This document shows, in pieces, positions 26,607 through 34,695 of a DNA stretch of 64,000 nucleotides (position 1 is the first letter of the stretch; each line of letters starts with the position of its first letter). The stretch is from Saccharopolyspora aridisoli. Lineage in GTDB: Bacteria; Actinomycetota; Actinomycetes; Mycobacteriales; Pseudonocardiaceae. The position numbers and the translations under genes are program-made. The stretch spans positions 1 through 64,000 of the forward strand of contig NZ_SMKV01000015.1 in assembly GCF_004348445.1 (NCBI RefSeq), given 5' to 3'. Under the pieces are notes generated by a model. It did no database searches, was not told where the DNA came from, and was given only the letters and a program-made list of their open reading frames with translations.

Positions 26607-28562
26607 GTGACCGACCGGACCCCTCGAGAGCCCAACGCCGCTGGGGAGAGCAAGTTCAGCGACGTCACTTCGGTGCGCGCCGGGACCTCGGACGCGGCGC
26701 CCGAGCAGGTGCTGCAGCGGATCGTGTTCCCGCGCGGTGAGGACCCGCTGGACGTGCGTCCGCTCTACATCGACGAGCCCGCAGCGCTGGCCAGCACGGC
26801 CACGGTGGTCTCCCGGCGCAACCTGCGCGTGCCCGCGCACAGCAAGATCTCGCTCGCGTCCTACTTCAACGCCTTCCCTGCGAGCTACTGGAAGCGTTGG
26901 ACCAAGATCGAAGAGATCGTGCTCAGGCTGCAGGTCAAGGGGTCCGGTCGGCTCGACGTCTACCGCTCGAAGTCGAACGGCGACAGCGTTCACCTGCAGG
27001 GTTCCAAGGTTTCCAGCGAGGACTGGACGTCGTTGGAGTTCAAGGTGTCGCTGCAGCCGTTCGAGGACGGCGGCTGGATCTGGTTCGACCTGTTCACCAA
27101 CGACGTCGCGCTGGAGATCAGCGACGCCGCGTGGACGACCGACCAGCCGATGCCCAAGCAGCAGGTCGTGGTCGGCACCACCACCATCCGGCCCTCGGAG
27201 TGCATCGAAGCGCTCAAGACGCTTGGGGAAGACCCGCAGGTCATGGCCGTGGTGGAGCGGGTCATCGTGGCCGACCAGGGCCCGCAGAAGATCCACGAGG
27301 TCGAGGGCTTCGACGAGGCCGCCAAGGCCATCGGTGACAAGCTGCACGTCATCGAGCAGGACAACCTCGGCGGGTCCGGCGGTTTCGGCCGGGTCATGTA
27401 CGAGGGCATCCACAACTCCGACGCAGCCCAGGTGATGGTCATCGACGATGACATCGCCCTGGAGCCGGACGGTGTGCTGCGGGCCAACGCCTTCGCCCGC
27501 GCCGCCACCCACCCGGTCATCGTCGGTGGCCAGATGCTCAACCTGCAGGCGCGCTCGCGGCTGCACACCATGGGCGAGGTCGTCGACCTCGGCCAGGGCA
27601 TCTGGCGCGCGGCGCCGGGCGCGGTCACCGACCACGACTTCGCCAAGAAGCCGCTGCGCAAGACCAAGAAGCTGCACCAGCGCGTCCACTCCACCTACAA
27701 CGGCTGGTGGATGTGCCTGTTCCCGCGCGAGATCATCGAGCGCACCGGGTTGCCGCTGCCGCTGTTCATCAAGCACGACGACTCGGAGTACTCGCTGCGC
27801 GCGGGCGGCCACGGCTACCCGACGGTGACGCTGCCGGGTGCGGCGATCTGGCACATGCCGTGGACCGACAAGAACGACGCCACGGACTGGACCGCCTACT
27901 TCCACACCCGCAACCGGCTGATCCTGGCCGCGCTGCACAGCCCGGAAGAGGTCAAGAACAACATCGTCAAGCAGGGCCTCAAGCTCACGCTGCGGCACCT
28001 GCTGTCGATGGAGTACTCCACGGTCGCGGTCCAGCAGAAGGCCATCGAGGACTTCCTGAAGGGCCCGTCTGGCCTGTTCGACAGCCTGCGCACGGCCCTG
28101 CCCGAGGTTCGCGAGCTGCGCAAGGACTACGACGACGCCAAGACGCTCCCGTCGGCGCGGGAGTTCCCGCCGCCGACCGCGGACCCGATCATGGCGGAGG
28201 GCCTGCTCAACCCGCCGGTGAACCCGGCGGTGATCGCGGCTCGCGCGTCCAAGGCGTTGCTGCACAACCTCAAGGAACCCGCGCACGACGCGTCGGACCG
28301 GCCGCAGCTCAACGTTCCGGCAGCCGCCGCCCGCTGGTTCCTGCTGGGCAACCTGGACAGCGCCACGGTGTCCAACGCCGACGGCAGCGGGGTGGCTTTC
28401 CGCCGCCGCGACCCGGAGACGTTCCGCCGTCTCGGCCTGGAGTCCTTGGCCAACTACAAGCGGCTCGGCCAGGAGTGGGCGCGGCTGCGTGATGAGTACC
28501 GCGCCGCGCTGCCGGAGCTGACCAGCGCGGAGTCCTGGAAGCAAGTCTTTGATCCCCAATGA
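26607..28562 (+). CDS. glfT2: Galactofuranosyltransferase GlfT2
   Basis: GlfT2 is the bifunctional processive enzyme that builds the galactan chain with alternating beta-1,5 and beta-1,6 galactofuranose on the inner membrane face. The 651-residue protein has an N-terminal beta-sandwich region, then a GT-A domain with the metal-binding Asp280-Asp281-Asp282 (VIDDDIALEPD). The catalytic pair Asp391-Asp392 (KHDDSEYSL) and a metal-ligand His416 (IWHMPW) follow. The segment GGSGGFGRVMYEG is also typical. GTG start. It is similar in length to the M. tuberculosis enzyme (637). Its end overlaps possible upstream starts of the PAP2 gene. Confidence 0.96.
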   Translation: MTDRTPREPNAAGESKFSDVTSVRAGTSDAAPEQVLQRIVFPRGEDPLDVRPLYIDEPAALASTATVVSRRNLRVPAHSKISLASYFNAFPASYWKRWTKIEEIVLRLQVKGSGRLDVYRSKSNGDSVHLQGSKVSSEDWTSLEFKVSLQPFEDGGWIWFDLFTNDVALEISDAAWTTDQPMPKQQVVVGTTTIRPSECIEALKTLGEDPQVMAVVERVIVADQGPQKIHEVEGFDEAAKAIGDKLHVIEQDNLGGSGGFGRVMYEGIHNSDAAQVMVIDDDIALEPDGVLRANAFARAATHPVIVGGQMLNLQARSRLHTMGEVVDLGQGIWRAAPGAVTDHDFAKKPLRKTKKLHQRVHSTYNGWWMCLFPREIIERTGLPLPLFIKHDDSEYSLRAGGHGYPTVTLPGAAIWHMPWTDKNDATDWTAYFHTRNRLILAALHSPEEVKNNIVKQGLKLTLRHLLSMEYSTVAVQQKAIEDFLKGPSGLFDSLRTALPEVRELRKDYDDAKTLPSAREFPPPTADPIMAEGLLNPPVNPAVIAARASKALLHNLKEPAHDASDRPQLNVPAAAARWFLLGNLDSATVSNADGSGVAFRRRDPETFRRLGLESLANYKRLGQEWARLRDEYRAALPELTSAESWKQVFDPQ

Positions 28563-28584
28563 TGCCGACTTTCCCGGAGACGAA

Positions 28585-29157
28585 GTGGCAGAGCTGACTA
28601 CGCTGATCGCCCCCGAGGACGTGACCGACCTCAAGCACGACGAGCAGGTCACGGCCGAGACCATCGCGCTGCGCAAGGTGCAGGGCGCGTTGGCCAAGCC
28701 CGCGGTCGTCAAGACGGCGCACGCGATGTCGCTGTTCGGTGAGCACGCCGCAGGTTGGCTGGCCATCGGCGCGGTCGGTGCGCTGGTCGACCGCAAGCGC
28801 CGCGGTGAGTGGGTCACCGCCGCGGCAGGGGTCGCCGCCGCACACGCGGCGTCGATCGCGGTCAAGCGGGTGGTTCGCCGCCCGCGTCCGAAAGACCCCG
28901 AGATCCAGGTGCTGGTCGGTACGCCGAGCCAGCTGAGCTTCCCGTCCTCGCACGCGACGTCCACGACGGCCGCCGCGGTGCTCTACGGCGGGTTGACCGG
29001 CAAGAAGCTGACCCCGGCGATCGTGCCGCCGATGATGGTCAGCCGAATTGTCCTGGGGGTTCATTACCCGAGCGATGTGGTCGCCGGTTCGGTGCTCGGC
29101 GGTGCCGTTGCACTGGTCACCCGGCGGTTCATGAGACGGCGGAGGAACCGTGCCTGA
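28585..29157 (+). CDS. PAP2 phosphatase, putative decaprenylphosphoryl-5-phosphoribose phosphatase
   Basis: The membrane protein of about 190 residues has the full PAP2 signature: KRVVRRPRP, PSSHAT and SRIVLGVHYPSD with the catalytic His residues. In mycobacteria the gene in this position (Rv3807c) is assigned to removal of the 5-phosphate from decaprenylphosphoryl-5-phosphoribose, between UbiA and DprE1. GTG 28585 is chosen for the GGAG five bases upstream; a TTG at 28549 would overlap glfT2 by 14 bases. Its 3' end overlaps ubiA by 8 bases. Confidence 0.88.
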   Translation: MAELTTLIAPEDVTDLKHDEQVTAETIALRKVQGALAKPAVVKTAHAMSLFGEHAAGWLAIGAVGALVDRKRRGEWVTAAAGVAAAHAASIAVKRVVRRPRPKDPEIQVLVGTPSQLSFPSSHATSTTAAAVLYGGLTGKKLTPAIVPPMMVSRIVLGVHYPSDVVAGSVLGGAVALVTRRFMRRRRNRA

Positions 29158-30232
29158 CAACAAGCAAGCTTCGACTGACACGGCCGAGGCCGCCGAGGCT
29201 TCCGACGCTTCGAAGAAGGCCGAGGTCGAGTCCGACGCGGAAGGCACCATCGGCGCCGAGTTCGGTGACGAGGTGCTGGAGCCGGGGCCGAAGAAGGCCG
29301 ACGACGAGAAGGACAAGGCCTCGGACGCCTACCATGCGAAGGTGACTGCCAAGGCGGGGACGCCAACCGGTCTGGCGACCGGTCTGATCAAGGAACTTCG
29401 CCCGAAGCAGTGGGTGAAGAACGTCCTGGTGCTCGCCGTGCCGTTCGCGGCGGGCGAGATCCTGGACCCGGCCATCCTGCTCGACGCGGTGATCGCGTTC
29501 GTGGTGTTCTCGATGGCCGCTTCGGGCATCTACTTCGTCAACGACGCGATCGACGTCGAGGCGGACCGGCAGCACCCGACCAAGCGCAACCGCCCGATCG
29601 CGGCCGGCCTGATCCCGCTGCCGATCGCTTACGTGGTGTGCGTGCTGCTGCTGGGCGGCTCACTGCTGATCTCGGGCCTGACGAGCATGCAGCTGCTGGC
29701 GGTGATGGCGCTCTACATCGCGGTGCAGCTGGGCTACTGCTTCGGCCTCAAGCACCAGCCGGTGATCGATCTGTGCATCGTGGCCTCCGGGTTCCTGCTG
29801 CGCGCCATCGCCGGTGGTGCGGCGGCGAACCTGGTGATCACCCAGTGGTTCTACCTGATCGTGGCGTTCGGCTCGCTGTTCATGGTGGCGGGCAAGCGCT
29901 ACGCCGAGGTGAAGCTGGCCGCCGAGACCGGCGCGAAGATCCGCAAGTCGCTGAAGGCGTACTCGCCGTCCTACCTGCGGTTCGTGTGGGCCATCGCGGC
30001 CGCGATCACGATCATGACTTACTCGCTGTGGGCCTACGACATCCGCGAGTTCGAGATGTCGCGCTGGGGCCTGATCTCCATCGTGCCGATGGTGGTCGCG
30101 ATCCTGCGGTACGCGGTGGACATCGACAAGGGTGTCGCCGGTGAGCCCGAGGAAGTGGTCCTCAAGGACAAGGTCCTGATGGTGCTCGGCGTGATCCTCG
30201 CCGGCTGCCTGTTCCTGGCGTTCTACCTGTAA
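29150..30232 (+). CDS. ubiA: Decaprenyl-phosphate phosphoribosyltransferase (UbiA)
   Basis: This integral membrane prenyltransferase-fold enzyme transfers 5-phosphoribose from PRPP to decaprenyl phosphate, the first step to the arabinose donor. The 360-residue protein has the metal-binding motif NDAIDVEADRQHPTKRNRP. It ends with several hydrophobic helices, including one near IAAAITIMTYSLWAYDIREFE. About the first 65 residues form an acidic, Ala/Asp/Glu/Lys-rich, probably disordered extension before LIKELRPKQWVKN. The mycobacterial protein (about 302 residues) lacks it. GTG start overlapping the PAP2 gene. Last gene of the glf operon. Confidence 0.93.
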   Translation: MPDNKQASTDTAEAAEASDASKKAEVESDAEGTIGAEFGDEVLEPGPKKADDEKDKASDAYHAKVTAKAGTPTGLATGLIKELRPKQWVKNVLVLAVPFAAGEILDPAILLDAVIAFVVFSMAASGIYFVNDAIDVEADRQHPTKRNRPIAAGLIPLPIAYVVCVLLLGGSLLISGLTSMQLLAVMALYIAVQLGYCFGLKHQPVIDLCIVASGFLLRAIAGGAAANLVITQWFYLIVAFGSLFMVAGKRYAEVKLAAETGAKIRKSLKAYSPSYLRFVWAIAAAITIMTYSLWAYDIREFEMSRWGLISIVPMVVAILRYAVDIDKGVAGEPEEVVLKDKVLMVLGVILAGCLFLAFYL

Positions 30233-30245
30233 GCAGCGCCTGCGT

Positions 30246-30278
30246 CGAAGCCCCTGGCCCGAGTGGCCGGGGGCTTCG
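30246..30278 (+). terminator. Terminator of the glf-ubiA operon
   Basis: A 14-bp stem with one T-G wobble (30246-30259 with 30265-30278) and a 5-base loop begins 14 bases after the ubiA stop; the trailing bases contain only short T runs. Confidence 0.75.
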
Positions 30279-30374
30279 TCGTTCTGCACTGTTTGTTCAT
30301 CGTCGATCACCGGCGCGTTCACCCCGTCCGGTGAGAGTGGGCGAAGTTCCCGAATCGATGGAGGACCGACTCTC

Positions 30375-31949
30375 ATGGACAAGTCCGTTTCGAAGTTCTC
30401 GCGGCGCGAAGTGCTGCTGGCCGGTGCCGCCGGTGCCGCGGCGCTGACCGTCGCCGGAGCGCCGTCCGCGATGTCGCTGCCAGGTGCCGGTGCGGCCCGC
30501 AGGGGCGAGGTGTTCAGCCTCGGCGTGGCCTCCGGGGACCCGCTGCCGGACGGTTTCGTGCTGTGGACGCGCCTGGCCGCCGACCCGCTCGCCGAGGACG
30601 GCATGGGCGGCATGCCGGCCAAGACGATCCCGGTGCAGTGGGAGGTCGCCGAGGACGAGAACTTCACGCGCGTGGTGCGCCGGGGTGAGGCTCCCGCCGC
30701 TCCCGAGATGGGCCACAGCGTGCACGTCGAGCTGGAGGGGCTGCGGCCGGGCCGCGACTACTTCTACCGGTTCCGCGCCGAGGGCTCGGTCTCTCCGGCA
30801 GGGCGCACCCGGACGGCGCCGCTGCCGGGCACGATGGGCGAGCTGTCGATGGCCTTCGCCTCCTGCGCCCAGTTCGAGCACGGCTACTTCACCGCCTACC
30901 GCCACCTCGGCGACGAGCGCCCGGACCTGATCCTCCACCTGGGCGACTACCAGTACGAGTACAAGGCGGGCGAATACGAGATCCCGGGTGGCAACATCCG
31001 AGACCACGCAGGCCCGGAGACCGAGACGCTGGCCAACTACCGGCAGCGGCACGCCCAGTACAAGTTCGACGCCGACCTGCAGCACGCGCACGCCGCCGCC
31101 CCGTGGGTGGTGGTCTGGGACGACCACGAGCTGGACAACAACTGGGCCGACGAGGTCTACGAGCACCCCGACGAGCCGCAGCCGAACTTCCTCGAGCGCC
31201 GCAAGGCCGCCTTCCAGGCGTACTACGAGAACATGCCGCTGCGCCGCGCCCAGGTCCCGCAGGGCATCGACCTGCGGTTGTTCCGGCGGATCGAGTGGGG
31301 TTCGCTGGCGACGTTCCACATGCTCGACACCCGCCAGTACCGCGACGACCAGGTCGGCAACGACGAGTCCCCGACCCAGGACCCGGCCCGGCTGGACCCC
31401 AAGCGCAGCCTCACCGGCGCCGAGCAGGAGCGCTGGCTGCTGCAGGGCCTGCGTTCGTCGCGGGCGCGCTGGGACGTGCTGGGCCAGCAGGTCATGTTCG
31501 CCGAGATCGACTACCTCAACGGCGAGGACGAGGGGTACAACCCGGACGCCTGGGACGGCTACGTCGGTTCCCGGCAGCGGGTCATCGAGGGCTGGAAGCA
31601 GGCCGGCACCCGCAACCCGGTGGTGTTGACCGGAGACGTCCACACCCACTGGGCGAACGAGATCCACGACGGCGAGGACGTGGTGGCAACCGAGTTCACG
31701 GCCACCTCGATCACCAGCGGTGGCGACGGCTCGGCTGAGCTCACGGACAAGGAGAAGGCGTACCTGGCGGAGAACCCGCACGTCCGCTTCTTCCGCAACC
31801 AGCGCGGCTACATCTCCACCAAGATCACCGAGGCGGAGATGACGGCGACCTACAAGGTGCTGCCCTACGTCTCCAAGCCCGGAGCCCCGGTGCAGGACCT
31901 CGCCACCTTCACCATCGAAGACGGCACCCCGGGCATCAACCAGCGCTGA
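30375..31949 (+). CDS. PhoD-like alkaline phosphatase, Tat-exported
   Basis: The 524-residue precursor has a twin-arginine signal (KFSRREVLLAGAAGAAALTVAG). A PhoD N-terminal domain follows (FSLGVASGDPLPDGFVLWTRL). The catalytic metallophosphatase domain has the metal-ligand motifs FASCAQFEHGYF, LHLGDYQYEYK, VVWDDHELDNNW and LTGDVHTHW. PhoD enzymes are calcium/iron-dependent phosphodiesterases and phosphomonoesterases that scavenge phosphate and can act on teichoic acids. GGAGG lies 11 bases before the ATG. It sits alone between the glf operon and the leftward emb block; a link to wall assembly is not shown. Confidence 0.92.
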   Translation: MDKSVSKFSRREVLLAGAAGAAALTVAGAPSAMSLPGAGAARRGEVFSLGVASGDPLPDGFVLWTRLAADPLAEDGMGGMPAKTIPVQWEVAEDENFTRVVRRGEAPAAPEMGHSVHVELEGLRPGRDYFYRFRAEGSVSPAGRTRTAPLPGTMGELSMAFASCAQFEHGYFTAYRHLGDERPDLILHLGDYQYEYKAGEYEIPGGNIRDHAGPETETLANYRQRHAQYKFDADLQHAHAAAPWVVVWDDHELDNNWADEVYEHPDEPQPNFLERRKAAFQAYYENMPLRRAQVPQGIDLRLFRRIEWGSLATFHMLDTRQYRDDQVGNDESPTQDPARLDPKRSLTGAEQERWLLQGLRSSRARWDVLGQQVMFAEIDYLNGEDEGYNPDAWDGYVGSRQRVIEGWKQAGTRNPVVLTGDVHTHWANEIHDGEDVVATEFTATSITSGGDGSAELTDKEKAYLAENPHVRFFRNQRGYISTKITEAEMTATYKVLPYVSKPGAPVQDLATFTIEDGTPGINQR

Positions 31950-31962
31950 CCCGAGCCACACG

Positions 31963-32002
31963 ATCGCGCGGAGTTCGACTCCGATGTCGAACTCCGCGCG
32001 AT
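31963..32002. terminator. Bidirectional terminator between phoD-like gene and FAD oxidoreductase gene
   Basis: A perfect 16-bp stem (31963-31978 with 31987-32002) with an 8-base loop lies in the 89-base gap between two convergent genes, so it can stop both. Confidence 0.85.
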
Positions 32003-32038
32003 GTGTGTGAACTCCCCAACCGCGGGCCGCAGGTTCGG

Positions 32039-33301
32039 TCAGCGGAGGCCGAGGCTCTCGGTGATCTCGTGCGCCATGCCGATGGCGTAGGACTGGCCTC
32101 GGTCCTGGGGGTAGATCTGGGACATCGTGGCCAGCGTGACGCCGGGCATGTGGGTCTTGTGCGGCGGGATGAGGGAGCGGTAGGTCGGGGTGACGATGGG
32201 CTGGGCGAACCCGGCCTTGGAGAAGTGCCACTGCTTGATCCAGGACTCGTCGAACTCCGGGTTGAGCCGCTTGAGCCAGGGGATGTAGTTCTGCAGCAGT
32301 TCGGCCGGGTCGGTGGTGAAGCGCCAGTCCTCGCGCGTCACGTAGTTGCCCACGTAGACGACGTGGTTCCCCCCGTACTCCTGCTCGTCGACCATGTTGG
32401 TGTGCTCCACGACCGCCAGGAACGGGAACTCCGGGTCGTTGATGTTGAGCCAGTAGTACGGGATGACGCTGCGGTCGACCTCGAGGATGAAGCAGGTCGC
32501 GCCCAGGTACTGGTTCCGCCACAGCACGTCGTCGGATTCGATGTCGGCGGCCTTGGCGAACGCGGGCTGCGGGATCGTTACGATGAGGTGGTCGAACTCG
32601 TAGCTGCTGCCGTCCGAGGTCCCCACCTGCACCGCCTCCGACGGCTGGGTGATGGACGAGACCGGTTTGCTGAACTCGATCTTCCCGCCGCGTTCGGTCA
32701 CCGCGTCGGTCAGCGCGCGGTAGACCTGGTCGAAACCGCCGTGGACATAACCGAGTTCGAACGTGCGGCAGTGGATCCGCGCCCACAGCCACGCCATCGA
32801 GATCTCCTCGGCGCGATCGCCGAACTTGCCCTTCAGCAGCGGTTCCCAGATGGTCGAGGTGACCTCCTTGCCCGCCCAGCGGCGCATCCAGTCCAGCGCG
32901 CGAACCCCGTTGAACCGGGACCCGTTGCGGATCAACTTCAGCGCGGCCGAGGACGCACCGAACCGGAAGCGGTCCAGCATCGAGAACTCGGGGAATCTCA
33001 GCATTTCCACCGGTGTGCCGAAGTCGTGCAGCCGGCCGTTGGAGTACACGCCGGTGGTCGGCTTGTGGAACCGCAGCCGGTCGCTGAGCCCGATGTCCTC
33101 GATGAGCTCGATCATCGCCGCGTCGCTGCGGAAGCTGTGGTGGTAGAAGCGCTCCAGCGGAGTGCCGCCGACCTCGATGGAAGCCGCGAGCCCGCCGAGT
33201 TCGGCGGAGGCTTCCAGCACCGTCACCTCGTGCCCGGCGCGCACCGCGTCGTAGGCCGCGGTCAGCCCGGTCGCACCGGCGCCGACGATCCCCACTCTCA
33301 T
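32039..33301 (-). CDS. FAD-dependent oxidoreductase (amine oxidase/HemY-like)
   Basis: The 420-residue protein begins with a dinucleotide-binding fold (MRVGIVGAGATGLTAAYDAV) and the adjoining VLEASAELGGLAAS, and continues with ERFYHHSFRSD and the C-terminal GVTLATMSQIYPQDRGQSYAIGMA. It belongs to the NAD(P)/FAD oxidoreductases resembling protoporphyrinogen oxidase and UDP-galactopyranose mutase; such proteins are common in polysaccharide loci but their reaction is unproven. The ATG overlaps the gtrA-like stop (ATGA), so it is the last gene of the emb-gtrB-gtrA block. Oxidation or isomerisation of a lipid-linked sugar is an inference. Confidence 0.82.
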   Translation of the reverse strand: MRVGIVGAGATGLTAAYDAVRAGHEVTVLEASAELGGLAASIEVGGTPLERFYHHSFRSDAAMIELIEDIGLSDRLRFHKPTTGVYSNGRLHDFGTPVEMLRFPEFSMLDRFRFGASSAALKLIRNGSRFNGVRALDWMRRWAGKEVTSTIWEPLLKGKFGDRAEEISMAWLWARIHCRTFELGYVHGGFDQVYRALTDAVTERGGKIEFSKPVSSITQPSEAVQVGTSDGSSYEFDHLIVTIPQPAFAKAADIESDDVLWRNQYLGATCFILEVDRSVIPYYWLNINDPEFPFLAVVEHTNMVDEQEYGGNHVVYVGNYVTREDWRFTTDPAELLQNYIPWLKRLNPEFDESWIKQWHFSKAGFAQPIVTPTYRSLIPPHKTHMPGVTLATMSQIYPQDRGQSYAIGMAHEITESLGLR

Positions 33302-33696
33302 CCGAAACTCCACCTCTTGTTGATCGTGTACTGGAACAGCAGGACCACCGGGAGGCTGGCCAGCTTGACCAGGTTCGCGTCGATCCCGAGCCACGTGGAG
33401 AACACCGCAAGCAGCAGGAACGTCAGCAAGATCCCGGCGAGGCCCACCGCGTAGAAGCGCAGGAACCGCACCAGGACCCGGTCGGTCTTGCGGAAGTTGA
33501 ACAGCGAGTTGAGCACGAAGTTGTTGGTGATCCCCGCCGTCGTGCTCAGGGCGTTGGCCAGCTGGTGGTGCATCCCGAAGTGGTTGAACAGCGCCAGGAA
33601 CAGCAGGTAGTCCAGCAGCACGCCGCTGCCGCCGATCACCGCGTAGAGCAGCAGTTCCCGGCTGATCAGCCGGGGACGCGGCTCAAGCTTCGTCAT
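33298..33696 (-). CDS. GtrA-family membrane protein (lipid-linked sugar flippase candidate)
   Basis: The 132-residue protein has four hydrophobic helices and typical GtrA segments: YAVIGGSGVLLDYLLFLAL, TNNFVLNSLFNFRK, FLRFYAVGLAGILLTF and the C-terminal QYTINKRWSFG. GtrA proteins are thought to move polyprenyl-phosphate sugars across the membrane. It overlaps both neighbours: 14 bases with the GtrB-like gene upstream and 4 with the oxidoreductase downstream, so the three are tightly coupled. Confidence 0.88.
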   Translation of the reverse strand: MTKLEPRPRLISRELLLYAVIGGSGVLLDYLLFLALFNHFGMHHQLANALSTTAGITNNFVLNSLFNFRKTDRVLVRFLRFYAVGLAGILLTFLLLAVFSTWLGIDANLVKLASLPVVLLFQYTINKRWSFG

Positions 33697-34693
33697 GCCG
33701 GATCACATCCCGGACGATGTAGAGGGGGCGTTGTTGCACTTCGCTGTAGATGCGGCCGATGTAGCTGCCGATGACTCCCAGCGACAGCATCTGCAGCCCG
33801 CCCAGGAACAGCATCACGACCATCAACATCGTCCACCCCGAGACGGTGACTTCGGGGAAGAAGAGCCGCAGCGCTACCGAGTAGGTGATGCCCAGCAGCG
33901 CCAAGGCCAGTGCCGAGAACCCCATCCTGGTGATCAGCTTGAGCGGCGCGGTGGAGAACCCGGTGACGCCGTCGGCGGCCAGCCGCAGCATCTTGCGCAT
34001 CGGGTACTTGGTCTCGCCCGCGACCCGCTCGTCCCTGTCGAAGAGCAGTTCCTGCTGGTTGAACCCCATCGAGGCGACCATGCCCCGGATGAACCGGCTG
34101 CGTTCCCGGAACGTCCGCAGCTCCTCGGCAGCCCGCCGGTTGAGCAGCCTGAAATCGCCGGTGTCGACCGGGATGTCGACGTCGGAGCAGCTGCGCAGCA
34201 GCCGGTAGTAGGTGTGCGCGGTGGCGCGCTTGAACGGGTTGTCGCGCCGGGTCCGCCGCCGCGCCTGCACGACCTCGGCGCCGTCCAGCCACGCGTCGAT
34301 CATCTGCAGGCTGACCCGCGGCGGGTCCTGCAGATCGGTGTCCATCACGATCACCGCCTCTCCAGCCGCGTAGTCCAGGCCCGCGGTGATGGCGATCTGG
34401 TGGCCGAAGTTGCGCGCGAAGTCGACGACCCGCACGCGGGGATCGTTCTTCGCGATGTCCTGCAGGATGCGCATCGACCCGTCGGCGGAACCGTCGTTGA
34501 CGTAGATGAACTCGTAGTCGAATTCGGGTCGCGCGGCGACCGCGTCGGTGAGCTCGGTGTGGAAGTGCTTGATCCCCTCGGCCTCGTTGTAGACCGGCAG
34601 CACGTACGAGATCAGCTGTGGTGATTCGGCATCGGGAGTTCGTGCCTGCTGCGGAACCGGGATCCCGACCTCGTGCCGGACCGTGTCGGACAT
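33683..34693 (-). CDS. GtrB/DPM1-like polyprenyl-phosphate glycosyltransferase
   Basis: The 336-residue protein has a GT-A (GT2) domain with YVLPVYNEAEGIKHF, YVNDGSADGS and the metal motif VMDTDLQDPP. The QARRRTRRDNPFKR segment is typical of the GtrB/Dpm group. Two C-terminal membrane helices follow (about 235-310). It would make a polyprenyl-phosphate hexose on the inner face, which the adjacent GtrA could flip. ATG 34693 lies 2 bases after the upstream Emb stop. The sugar is unknown. Confidence 0.88.
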   Translation of the reverse strand: MSDTVRHEVGIPVPQQARTPDAESPQLISYVLPVYNEAEGIKHFHTELTDAVAARPEFDYEFIYVNDGSADGSMRILQDIAKNDPRVRVVDFARNFGHQIAITAGLDYAAGEAVIVMDTDLQDPPRVSLQMIDAWLDGAEVVQARRRTRRDNPFKRATAHTYYRLLRSCSDVDIPVDTGDFRLLNRRAAEELRTFRERSRFIRGMVASMGFNQQELLFDRDERVAGETKYPMRKMLRLAADGVTGFSTAPLKLITRMGFSALALALLGITYSVALRLFFPEVTVSGWTMLMVVMLFLGGLQMLSLGVIGSYIGRIYSEVQQRPLYIVRDVIRHDEA

Positions 34694-34695
34694 GG

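Noticed and set aside
30297-33410. A 1037-codon open frame on the minus strand over the phoD-like and oxidoreductase genes
   Set aside because: It is antisense to a confident gene, rich in Arg, Pro, Gly and His, and has no domains; long shadow frames are expected at this GC content.
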